A DNA stretch of 64,000 nucleotides from Aurantiochytrium sp. KH105. Its lineage: Eukaryota > Sar > Bigyra > Thraustochytrida > Thraustochytriidae. The notes under the pieces were generated by a model. That model had not been told where the DNA came from. It did no database searches and saw only the letters and a program-made list of their open reading frames with translations. The translations under genes and the position numbers were made by a program. The stretch covers positions 1-64,000 of the forward strand of contig BGKB01000035.1 of assembly GCA_003116975.1 (NCBI GenBank). Reading direction: 5' to 3'. Shown in pieces: positions 1 to 8,988 of this stretch (its first letter is position 1; the number at the start of each line of letters is the position of its first letter).

Positions 1-26
1 AACGACCTGACATAAACTTAGAGCTC

Positions 27-1319
27 ATGGTGCTCGTCGCGGGAGCTGCAGATGGGAGCCTTCGCGGCACGCTGCGTGCGCGAGACGGGCGCGAGTTCCT
101 CGTGTGCGTGACTGCCGCTAATCGCCAACGCGAAAGCTATGGCACCGGCAACGGAGACAGGAACGAAAGCAAGGATGAGGCGGCGAAAAAACAGCACAAG
201 AGGATGCGCGCCGCGCGGCCCCGTCAGCTCCTTGGGGACGCAGAACTCACCAAGCTCTTGCGGCCACACCGCGATCTTGTTGATCTGCGTCTCCAACAGC
301 ATGACGAAATGATTGCGGATCCCAACGATCTCGAAAAAGACCTTCTCGAGGTACTCGAGCACGCTCTTCGAGACCAGACGCTTGAATCTCAGGGTCAAAC
401 CCAAGCGGCAGCGCACAATATTGCTGCCCCGCTGCGTTTTTGTAGCCGCGTCGTGAAAGAGATCGAGGCGCTTGGATGGCGTCACATTGCCAAGGTATCG
501 AGCAACATGCGCGCTCTTGATGTCCTTGTGCACGACGCTGCTGGCCGCGAACACACCTTGCACGTACAATTGCCGGCAACGTATCCCCAAACCGCTGCAT
601 CCCTCAAGGCTGCCGTCCCGGAGGCTTTGAATGTGGATGATCTCGCCGGCCCCGTCCCTGGCACTGCGCCGCTGGGGTCTGTGAGGCGTGTCTCCGGGCT
701 ACGCGGTCTCGTTCTGCAATTCCAGGATCGACTCGAGTCTTTTCAGGGCGTGTGGGCCGAGCTCGACGATCTCGACGCCCACGCATGGGTGCTTGACCCT
801 GTGGATCCAGACTATAGCATTTTGTATCGCCGGATTGCCCTCGCAAAGCACTGCTCGGTACAGATCCGTCTTTCGATTCAGGCCCCACGCTCCGTTTGTG
901 AGTGCCAGTTCATGGGTTCCGAGAGCGCTCTCGGGCCTTTTCGCAAACGATTCAACCGCAACTTGCGCACTTGGGATCGAGCCAAATCCGTGCGTGCCAA
1001 TCTCCTCCGCGTTCTCGAGCTCGAGGCTTTTCCGCAAAAAGACGCCAAGGAGTTGGGCGACCAGCAAGAGTGCGGCGTTTGTTACTGCGTGAGGCTTCCT
1101 CTGGAGGCCTTGCCTACTCGCGCCAATGGTGCTCAGGCCCACGCGGTTGACTCCGTGCTCCCAGACTGCGTTTGCCCCAACCCAAAGTGCTCGCGAGGCT
1201 TTCACCCCGTGTGTCTACGCGACTGGTTCCAGTCGCTCCCGTCCACGCGCCACACCTTTGACACAATGTTCGGGTCTTGTCCATATTGTGCGGGCCCCAT
1301 GAGCGTGCTCACGGCATGA
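27..1319 (+). CDS. FANCL: FANCL-like E3 ubiquitin ligase (5' end may be cut by the window)
   Basis: FANCL is the RING E3 of the Fanconi anaemia core complex and monoubiquitinates FANCD2/FANCI in the nucleus during DNA crosslink repair. From the first ATG the protein has 430 residues, against about 375 in human. The N-terminal GREFLVCV segment matches the start of the ELF domain. The central double-RWD (URD) region shows GREHTLHVQLPATYP, WVLDP and a conserved RRIAL stretch. A C-terminal RING-like domain (about residues 349-421) shows CGVC, then CPNPKC with HPVCLRDW, and ends in CPYC, the spacing expected of the FANCL RING. The frame stays open to the window edge with no stop upstream, so a slightly longer N-terminus outside the window is possible. 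The family call rests on remembered similarity across the whole length and is confident; the exact start is not. Confidence 0.9.
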   Translation: MVLVAGAADGSLRGTLRARDGREFLVCVTAANRQRESYGTGNGDRNESKDEAAKKQHKRMRAARPRQLLGDAELTKLLRPHRDLVDLRLQQHDEMIADPNDLEKDLLEVLEHALRDQTLESQGQTQAAAHNIAAPLRFCSRVVKEIEALGWRHIAKVSSNMRALDVLVHDAAGREHTLHVQLPATYPQTAASLKAAVPEALNVDDLAGPVPGTAPLGSVRRVSGLRGLVLQFQDRLESFQGVWAELDDLDAHAWVLDPVDPDYSILYRRIALAKHCSVQIRLSIQAPRSVCECQFMGSESALGPFRKRFNRNLRTWDRAKSVRANLLRVLELEAFPQKDAKELGDQQECGVCYCVRLPLEALPTRANGAQAHAVDSVLPDCVCPNPKCSRGFHPVCLRDWFQSLPSTRHTFDTMFGSCPYCAGPMSVLTA

Positions 1320-1929
1320 CGCCGTGCAATCCATCCGCCCTCTCCGACCGCGACCGCGAGCTTGCCTTTATCGCAACGCAACGCAGCGCAGCCCAGTAAA
1401 GATATTCCCTCCAGTGCAGGCAACACAACGCGCTCGTCCCACCTGACTAGGCTCCGAAGGCTGAACGAGAAGACGGCCGCCGAACCGCGCCCTCGCTTCG
1501 TCGAGACCGGCCTCTTCGGCAGGGCGTCCACAGAACCTCTTCTGCGCTTGCCACCTGCAAAAGCTGGCTGGGCTGGGCCGTGCTGGGCCGGGTTGGGCGG
1601 GCTACACATCGCGCTTTCTGTTTCTCAGAGTCTTGGCTTCGCCAGGACCGGCTTCGTCGAGCTCCGCCGCGGCGAAAGAGTCCGCGAGGCTGGTCCGGTC
1701 CTGCAAACAAACAGCCTTCACTTCGTCGTGAAGAGCGGCGGCAGCCAGGACTCGCTCGCGCTGCACGCACGGCAGACAGACTCACAGGCCGTCGCGCGCG
1801 GCGATCTACGCGGCCGCGCCCCCGCGCGAAGACGAGCATCGGCCACTGCGTCGGAGACGCGTAAGAAGAAGGAGAAGAGGATCGAGGCGTCCGCGGGGAA
1901 GGACGATTTGATTTTTCACGAAAGTGGTG
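1320..1929. other. intergenic leader between FANCL and the C1-domain gene
   Basis: About 600 bp without a supported gene. It contains GC-rich sequence and short CTGGGC/GGGC repeats near 1565-1600. Long frames on both strands have arginine- and serine-rich compositions with no domain. It probably holds the FANCL 3' end and the promoter and leader of the next gene. Confidence 0.5.
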
Positions 1930-3693
1930 ATGATGATGAAAAGGTCGAAGACCGCGGGGACGCAGCAGCCCGCGCAGAGCGTCCGGGGAGAGCAAGACAT
2001 GCCCGAGGAAGTCTCGCCCATGCAGACTGCCATCACGCCCCCCGCGACGCCGAGGACACGAGGGAAGAGCGCCCAAGGATCCTTCGTGTCCTCCCCAGAG
2101 CTTCTCTTGCTCGGGGACGACGGGGACGGGGAGCCGGCCTCGCTTCTTGCGCACGATCTCGACGTCAAGACCTTCACAAAACCCACGAAATGCGCGGCAT
2201 GCGGAAAGCTCTTGCTTGGCGTGCGAAACCAAGGACTCGCCTGCGCGAAATGTGGCCTTGCCACGCATCGCAAGTGCGCCGCGATCCTCGAAGCCAAAAG
2301 CCCATGCCAACCTGGGGTCGCAGGCGACCTCTCCGGCCCCAAGCGCCATGTACGTGAGTCCCCCGTGCAAACGTGGATGCTTGGGCCGCAAGATCATGCC
2401 CTCGTCGTCAAGACATTTTCCAAGCCAACAACATGCAAGGTCTGCAATGAACTTCTCCTCGGTCTCTTCAAGCAGGGTCTCGAGTGCCGTGCCTGCAAGT
2501 CCGCGGTCCATCGCAAGTGTGCAGTTCGCCTCGGCTCCTCTGTATGCTCGGCAGCCTCGCCTGCATCCTCTGTGACGCCGTACAATGGGCTCACAATGCC
2601 TCCACTTGATATAAACGCGACCACAAAGCCACCAACTCCCGAGCGGAAACCACCAACTCCTGGGCGGAAACCACCTACTCTCGGACAGAATCCATCTGTT
2701 GTAAGAGAAAATGCGGTGACCGCGCGGACTCCTTTGTTGGACATTCACGCGCCAATTCCTGATGTCCAAAATGAACCCGATGTGCCAGTTTCCAACGAGC
2801 GAACGGATCGAATTGTGGGAAGTGGTCCTCAACTTGCTGCTCCACCCAACTCGCCACTTCCATCTTTTGTTCTCGACCGTCACATGGATGAGCTGCGCGC
2901 GCGCATGGGTGCGACCGAGGCCGATTTGAAGGCAGTCGCTGAACGCATCACAAGTCAACTTGGAGCTCTTGACTCAACGATTGAGGGGGCCTTTGCAGAA
3001 GCTAACGCAAAAATGCAGACCCGCCTTGAAGCTATCGAGCGCGAGGGTGTGGCCACTTCGATTGCCAATGGTCTGCGCGCCCAGACAAAGCGCACCGCGA
3101 CAAGCATAGAAAGTCTATCACAACGCACACATTCGGAAAAGACGAACGAGTCGGTACCCTTAATTGTGGATCCCGCCACACTCGAGGCTGCCGAATTCAT
3201 GGGTAACGGTGCGCTCAAGGTCGGCAACGCCAGCGCGCGAGCGCTTGGCATGGTTCGTGACAGGGTCGGAGAAGGTATGAGCCAGCTCTCCAAAACGGAA
3301 CTTGCACGTGCATTTGCTGAAGAGACAGATCCTGACATGCGCCGAGCCTTGGCGGACGGCCTCGCGGGGCTCAGCCTGATCACGAATCAGGTTTGGGACA
3401 GCGTCAGCGAAATCGGTTCTGCTGCCGGCAGATCCATCGTTACCGCCGCGACGGACAATTATGGCCCTGATGCTGGTAGATTAGCACAAGCCTCAACCAA
3501 CATTGTTGGCGGTGGCTACAACACCATTATGGCGGGTGGTGGACTCATTAGTGGATCTCATATTATACAAGCCCCGTTTCGAACGGCTGACCGCTGGGCG
3601 CTTCGTGAGCCCGTTGTCTTTGACGGCAACATGTATCAAGCCGTCTTTGATATGCTTGCGATTAAGAAACGCAGCGTGCGTGCCATTCTTTGA
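1930..3693 (+). CDS. double C1-domain protein with senescence/spartin-like C-terminal region
   Basis: A 587-residue protein starting at the first of three consecutive ATGs; the codons just upstream are GTG. Two complete C1 zinc fingers (diacylglycerol/phorbol-ester type, H-x12-C-x2-C-x13-C-x2-C-x4-H-x2-C-x7-C) lie at about residues 75-126 and 156-206 and share the pattern VKTF-x-KPT. A proline-rich linker with three near-copies of a KPPTP-type repeat follows, then a predicted coiled coil at about 310-390. The C-terminal part (about 410-560) is rich in Gly and Ala, with segments such as YGPDAGRLAQAS that resemble the senescence/spartin-associated domain of lipid-droplet and membrane proteins. 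That last match is tentative. A role as a lipid-sensing adaptor is an inference. No kinase or other catalytic domain is visible, so it is not a PKC. Confidence 0.75.
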   Translation: MMMKRSKTAGTQQPAQSVRGEQDMPEEVSPMQTAITPPATPRTRGKSAQGSFVSSPELLLLGDDGDGEPASLLAHDLDVKTFTKPTKCAACGKLLLGVRNQGLACAKCGLATHRKCAAILEAKSPCQPGVAGDLSGPKRHVRESPVQTWMLGPQDHALVVKTFSKPTTCKVCNELLLGLFKQGLECRACKSAVHRKCAVRLGSSVCSAASPASSVTPYNGLTMPPLDINATTKPPTPERKPPTPGRKPPTLGQNPSVVRENAVTARTPLLDIHAPIPDVQNEPDVPVSNERTDRIVGSGPQLAAPPNSPLPSFVLDRHMDELRARMGATEADLKAVAERITSQLGALDSTIEGAFAEANAKMQTRLEAIEREGVATSIANGLRAQTKRTATSIESLSQRTHSEKTNESVPLIVDPATLEAAEFMGNGALKVGNASARALGMVRDRVGEGMSQLSKTELARAFAEETDPDMRRALADGLAGLSLITNQVWDSVSEIGSAAGRSIVTAATDNYGPDAGRLAQASTNIVGGGYNTIMAGGGLISGSHIIQAPFRTADRWALREPVVFDGNMYQAVFDMLAIKKRSVRAIL

Positions 3694-4849
3694 AATTGTA
3701 ACGAGTTTGTCTACTATATTTTGCATCCTCTCATAACACGCACTTTTGCCTATCTTTGTCACCGTTTCCTCGCCTTGCTTCAGCGTCAGAAATGTAATGA
3801 AGAGCGAAACCATGCGGGATCAAATGAAGTGTACAGAATCGAGCAAAGTCGAGCAAATGGGATGGTTCGAATAAACCAACAACCTTCTGCGTTTGGGTAA
3901 ATAGCTCGAGCATACACAGACAACATCATCACGCTGCACGAATCTCTTTCGCTACGTTGCAAGCGAAAGTTTCGATCGCCTTTGGTCTTCTTTTGACCAT
4001 ACACCTGTCTCTGTCCTCCCTTCTCGCAAGCCTCGGGTGGGATGTCAGTTGTATACATACGCCGCTTGTTTATTGGTATACATACTTGTTAAAGTATACT
4101 GGGAGCACAACACCTAATTAGGGGTGGGTGCACCTAGTCGGTCCACCTCATATCATCATTCGGAGGGTTGCTCAGTCTCCATAGGAGACATGAGTAAGTC
4201 CACCACATAAAAACCAATTAGCCGTTCGGGGCTCTTTGGGCTTGTGTAAATCCGAACTTTACCGCTTGCCCGCTCGCTCCAGACTCTTTGACTAAAAAAA
4301 TCGACGCAACTCGCAATGGAGATTGGAGCCGACACTCTGAGCCCAACCATCCCTGTTTCGCGGAATTCTCCTTTTTCCTTTGGAGTGTTTGAGGTAGGCC
4401 TCCCTACTAGCCTCTGGGTGAGGGCTTGACTTTTTGCAAGATGGTGCGAGTTATCGCCCGTCGAAGATACATGGGGGCTCACAGAGATGCTATGAGGTGG
4501 CCGACTGTAAGTAGGCCTACTAAAAGGCAAAGGTTTGTCGGCCAGCTCCCGCAGCTTCCTTTCTAAAGACCCGCAAGGTGTGCACGCGCTGGTATTCTTG
4601 GTCCAAACACCTAATCTCCCCTTCGCTCGCCCTCGCGCCGCGGCGCGACCACGTGGCAGGCAGACCGGTAGGCCTGCAAGTCGCAGGCAGCTGCGCACTC
4701 GACCCTCTTTCCCTACGCGCGGGCAGGCGGCGCGGCACGCACGCCCTGTGCGCGCCCGCCCCCACGAAGCGCGTGACGTACCAAGTCCGCATTGCATCAG
4801 CAACCAGCTCAAGCTCTCTTCGCGTCTTCTCCTCGCCGCCGCCGCCGCC
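3694..4849. other. intergenic region upstream of the ROCO gene
   Basis: About 1.15 kb, less GC-rich than its surroundings up to about 4500. It holds two copies of GTATACATAC (4051-4060 and 4076-4085) and three copies of GTAGGCCT (4394, 4511, 4668), the middle one inside a perfect 12-bp palindrome. No supported gene or RNA was found. It should contain the C1 gene's 3' end and the ROCO gene promoter. Confidence 0.5.
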
Positions 4850-7800
4850 ATGGGCCGCATCGAAGGCACCGTGTACGGCGTCGCGCAGTCCGCCGATCTC
4901 GTGCTGGCCGCCAGCGAGGACCGCTACCTCCGTGCGTGGAGCAAGAAGGACGGCGCCCTCGTCATGGAGATCAAGGTGCCCAACAACCAGGAGGCCAACA
5001 CCGTGGCCGTGCAGGGCATGCTGGCCGCCGTGGGAACCGACCGCGGCGGCCTCTTCGTCATCGACGTGGCCAACGCCTCCGTCCTGCACGCCCTCAGGGG
5101 CCACACCGGCACTGTCAAGAGCGTCGTCTTCGACGGCGACGAGATCATCTCCGGGTCCAGCGACAAGACCCTCCGCGTCTGGGACAAGCTGAGCGGCCGA
5201 GAGACCTTGAGGATCGACGCTAAGGCGCTCGTCCTGGGCGTCGCCGCGCACGAGGACCTGCTCGTGGCCGCCTTGAGCGACAACACCGTGCGCGTCTTCG
5301 ACCGGGCTAGTGGCGGCACGCGCCACATCCTCACGGAGGCGAGGGGCGAGGTCCGCGCCGTCGCGATCGACGCGCACCACCTGGTGAGCGGGTCCGAGGA
5401 CAACAAGGTCAGGGCCTACGCTGTGCCCTCCTTCGAGCCGGTCCTCGAGCTCCAAGGGCACACCGACTTGGTGCTCTCCGTCGCGCTCGAGGGAGACCGC
5501 ATCGTGAGCGGGTCCTTCGACAACACGGTCAGGGTCTGGGACGCGCGCAGCGGAGCCACGCTGCACGTCTTGCACGGGCACACGGACTACGTGCGCTCGG
5601 TGTCTCTCTTCGGGTCCGAGCTCGTGAGCGGATCCGGCAATTCCTTTGGGTCCAGGGACTACAGTGTGCGTGTCTGGGACGCAGAGACGGGCGCCTCGAC
5701 GCGCGTGCTGGACGGCACGGAGGCCGCGCGACCCATCGGGGAAGCACTCGGCACCGCGTCGGGGTGCGCGCCTTCTTCTTCGGCGTCGGCGGAGGCGCTC
5801 AAGGCGGCGCTGGCGAACGGGGACCTCGCGGAACTGGGACGCTGCAAGCTCATGGTCGTCGGCCAGGGCGCCGCCGGCAAGACGTCCACGGTGCGCTCGC
5901 TGCTGGGCATGCCGCCCGTGGCAGAGCACGTCTCGACGGTGGGCGTCGAGCTCAAGCGCACCGACGCAGAGTCCTGGAATGAGATCAAAGACGTTGACAG
6001 CGGATTTGAACGCCAGGCGTTACGCGCGGCGGCGCTGCGCCTGGCCGCGCGGGAGAAGCAAGCTGCGAGCAGGAAGCGGCAATCGCTCCCAAAACGCATC
6101 AGCCGAAAGGCTTCGGATCTTGTCTTTGGACGCCGAACTTCTTCTGCGCGGCGGCCTTTCGTTGCAGAGGAGGTAGTGGAGCTCGTTCCTGAGGCCGAAA
6201 TGGCGCAGCGATTCAGATTCGCAGAGATCGAGGAAATGGCCGGCGAGACGCAGACGGGCCAGAAGATCTTCTTTACGATCTGGGACTATGCGGGCCAGGA
6301 CGTCTTTTACGCACTGCATCACCTTTTTCTCACGCACGAGGGCGGCGTCTTCATGGTCGTCTTCGATATGCAAGAACTTCTCCTTGAGCAAGAGAAAGCC
6401 ATAGAGTACCTTTCCATTTGGCTCAACTCGGTCAAGCTGCATGCGCCAACCGCGCCCATCATTTTAGTGGGTACGCACTATGACCAGGCGTCAGTTGACG
6501 TCAACGTCGTGGAGGAGATCCTCGTCGAGACTCTCTCTGTTGACGAAAACGAAAACATTGTCACAAACCCTGCAGTTGAGCTGAGTTTTTTCCCCATCGA
6601 CAACATGAGTCGTGAGCCGGATCGTGCCTCGGCATTGCGCGCTGCTGTCGAAGCAAGCGCGTCGTCGCTCGAGGCCGTCACGCGAAAGATCTCGCTGCGG
6701 TGGCTCAAGGTGTTGGAGGACCTTCTGAACCTTGAATGCGACCATGTGCCCTTTGCAACGGTGCAGGAGCTCGCGAACCAGTATCACGCTGGCGACCAAA
6801 CAGATGAGTTGCTCGAGTTTTTTCACGAGCTCGGCATGCTCGTTCATCTGCGCGTCACCGACAGTCTGCACGACAAGGTTGTGCTGAACCCGCAATGGCT
6901 TCTCGACAAGCTTTCGCGCGTGATCGCAGACGAGATCCATGTCAAGCAGATGCGACACAATCGCGAGCTTCAACAGGCTGGTCTCAAGAAAGACTTTGCG
7001 ATTCTCCGTAAACGCGGCGTTGCCACGCTCAGTCTGCTCGAGTTCCTCTGGAATGGCGAAGAAGTCGAGTATCTGCGGGAGTTTATGCAGGAGACGATGC
7101 TGATTTCAGACTGGGCGTTTCCAGAGGAGGCGCTGACAAGGGGCCGCCAAAGCGAACCTCTTTATTTCGTGAGCAGTCTGCTCAAGAATTCGGCAGACGC
7201 TAGTCTTGACGAAGCTATGGCTGACATGGACATCGGTCTGACATGCGTTTTGGACTTTTCCAAGTTCTTTCTTCCGGACGGCGTCTTTGCGCGCTTGCTC
7301 TCGCTGTGTGTTCAGTACAGTGGCGACACGGGGCCTCGAAGACGGGCGCCTCAGCTTGCAGGGGATCAGGCTATCATTCGCTTCGGCTTCTCCGTCTTTG
7401 CTCTTGAGCAGACCAAGGACAAGATCTGGATCCGCCTCGAGCGTGACTCTGACAAGCCATTGAGCACTCTTAAGACGCTGCTGAGCATGTTTCGAGGCGC
7501 GCGCGACGCGGTCTTTCGAGACCTGCCTTGGGGGCTTCTCCTTCAGTCGCCAAGAAACGCGTCTGTCTTGGTCGCGTACGACGACGTAGTGGACGCACGC
7601 CAATCCGGCGCAGCCTTGGTCGAGTCTGTGGGCACCAAAAACGCCAAAGTGGAAGACTTTGCACCGTTTTTCCAAGACGGCTCGCTGAAAGAGGATGAAA
7701 AGGACACGGGTATGGTCGACGCTGCAGATTTACCATTGGCCTCTGACTTGAAGTATCACGTCTTTTTGAGCCACAAGCAGCTTGAGGCAGGCGATGCATG

Positions 7801-8185
7801 CAATCTCATGGCTGAAAAGATCGCCAACCGTGGACTCAAGGTCTGGGTCGACCAGCGTACGGAGGGCAATCTCTCCAAGGAGGAAATGCAAGCTGGAATC
7901 CGGGCGTCGAAGTGCTATTTGCTCTTTTTGAGTAAGACTGTTTTTGATTCCAAGGCAGTTTGCATGGAGCTCAGCACGGCCTTGCAAGCCGGAAAGCCCA
8001 TCTTGCTCGTGCACGAGAGCGATCCCAAACGCGTCGGCTTCACTGAATTTTCCACCTACATCGACACAGTTCCCGAGTCAGCCAGACACATCTTCGATGA
8101 CAGGGAGTCCATGCCATTTCAGCGTCGTTTGTACTTGGCCGAAGGCTTTTACAACGAGCTTATTACGCGGATCGGCGCCTGCTGA
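4850..8185 (+). CDS. WD40-Roc-COR-TIR protein (ROCO family GTPase)
   Basis: An 1111-residue ROCO protein. The frame is open further upstream, but ATG 4850 follows a GCC-rich leader and directly begins the first WD repeat. Residues 1-320 form seven WD40-type repeats with VSGS and VRVWD motifs. The Roc GTPase domain has P-loop GQGAAGKT (338-345), switch II DYAGQ (479-483) and a THYD base-recognition motif (542-545). A COR region follows (about 630-960) with LNPQWLLDKL. The C-terminus (968-1105) is a TIR domain with YHVFLSHK, a BB-loop-like stretch and VCMEL, whose Glu1040 aligns with the catalytic glutamate of NAD-cleaving TIRs. ROCO proteins are dimeric, GTP-regulated scaffolds. A repeat sensor, GTP switch and TIR effector in one chain is an immune or cell-death-like layout by analogy only. 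No kinase domain is present. Confidence 0.92.
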   Translation: MGRIEGTVYGVAQSADLVLAASEDRYLRAWSKKDGALVMEIKVPNNQEANTVAVQGMLAAVGTDRGGLFVIDVANASVLHALRGHTGTVKSVVFDGDEIISGSSDKTLRVWDKLSGRETLRIDAKALVLGVAAHEDLLVAALSDNTVRVFDRASGGTRHILTEARGEVRAVAIDAHHLVSGSEDNKVRAYAVPSFEPVLELQGHTDLVLSVALEGDRIVSGSFDNTVRVWDARSGATLHVLHGHTDYVRSVSLFGSELVSGSGNSFGSRDYSVRVWDAETGASTRVLDGTEAARPIGEALGTASGCAPSSSASAEALKAALANGDLAELGRCKLMVVGQGAAGKTSTVRSLLGMPPVAEHVSTVGVELKRTDAESWNEIKDVDSGFERQALRAAALRLAAREKQAASRKRQSLPKRISRKASDLVFGRRTSSARRPFVAEEVVELVPEAEMAQRFRFAEIEEMAGETQTGQKIFFTIWDYAGQDVFYALHHLFLTHEGGVFMVVFDMQELLLEQEKAIEYLSIWLNSVKLHAPTAPIILVGTHYDQASVDVNVVEEILVETLSVDENENIVTNPAVELSFFPIDNMSREPDRASALRAAVEASASSLEAVTRKISLRWLKVLEDLLNLECDHVPFATVQELANQYHAGDQTDELLEFFHELGMLVHLRVTDSLHDKVVLNPQWLLDKLSRVIADEIHVKQMRHNRELQQAGLKKDFAILRKRGVATLSLLEFLWNGEEVEYLREFMQETMLISDWAFPEEALTRGRQSEPLYFVSSLLKNSADASLDEAMADMDIGLTCVLDFSKFFLPDGVFARLLSLCVQYSGDTGPRRRAPQLAGDQAIIRFGFSVFALEQTKDKIWIRLERDSDKPLSTLKTLLSMFRGARDAVFRDLPWGLLLQSPRNASVLVAYDDVVDARQSGAALVESVGTKNAKVEDFAPFFQDGSLKEDEKDTGMVDAADLPLASDLKYHVFLSHKQLEAGDACNLMAEKIANRGLKVWVDQRTEGNLSKEEMQAGIRASKCYLLFLSKTVFDSKAVCMELSTALQAGKPILLVHESDPKRVGFTEFSTYIDTVPESARHIFDDRESMPFQRRLYLAEGFYNELITRIGAC

Positions 8186-8988
8186 TCGGAGAGAATTTAG
8201 ATGATCCAAATAAAAGAATGCATAGAATTGTATACCCTCGTCTCAGCAGCATATTTAGAAAAAGTACGAACGTGCGAGCTTCTCCAGGCATCTTTTCTTT
8301 CGACGTGCGTCTTCGTGCTTTTATAGGCGTGCTCGCTATTTTTTTTTCTAACCGTTGCGTTTCTCGTCCTCCTGCGCCATGTCTCGAAATGCTGGAAAGA
8401 CAACGTCTGCATCGCCTTTGAAGATGAACTTTTTTTTTTCCCTCAAACCAGCCCACCTAAAACTTGTGCAATGCCAAAAGGTTTAGTGGAGCCCTCTTTA
8501 CCTAGCATTTCCCTGCAGAACACATTTGTGTTCCGAAAAAAAGCATAGTATCAACGTGTCTTGTGCGAGATGAATAGTCCGTCAGCGCTTTCCCTCCAAT
8601 CAAACCTCTGAGAACAAACACACATCAAAAGAAAATTATTGGTATTCTTGCATTCCAGCTCTTTTCTCCAGCGGACTTCCTAGCATTGTGCGTCGTGCGG
8701 CTCTCGCGCTCTCTCTTGCAACCGGAAAACAGCTGGCGTCCGGCAAAAGGTTTCCCCGTCCCCACTGGTGGCTAGCAAGATCTTGCCTTTGCCTGACCGC
8801 CGGAAACAAACTAATCATGCTATTTCTATCCCTGTCCAACCTTGTTTTCGCTCCTTCTCCCTTATACAGGTACACCACCCCTGAGAGGAAGCTTTCTCTC
8901 TGGCTATTTCAATGTGAGCCGCATAAATCGACACTGTCCCAGCAGGCGGACAGTTCGCTGGCTTCTTTTCCAAACGCATCATCAAACA
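8186..8988. other. intergenic region between ROCO and RhoGEF genes
   Basis: About 800 bp with T-rich runs near 8340 and 8430. A frame open from 8842 runs into the RhoGEF coding frame, but its first codons show no domain and a better-placed ATG lies at 8989. No other gene is supported. Confidence 0.45.

Noticed and set aside
4535-4849. N-terminal extension of the ROCO protein
   Set aside because: Open frame with Arg/Pro-rich composition; ATG 4850 follows a GCC-rich leader and starts the first WD repeat directly.
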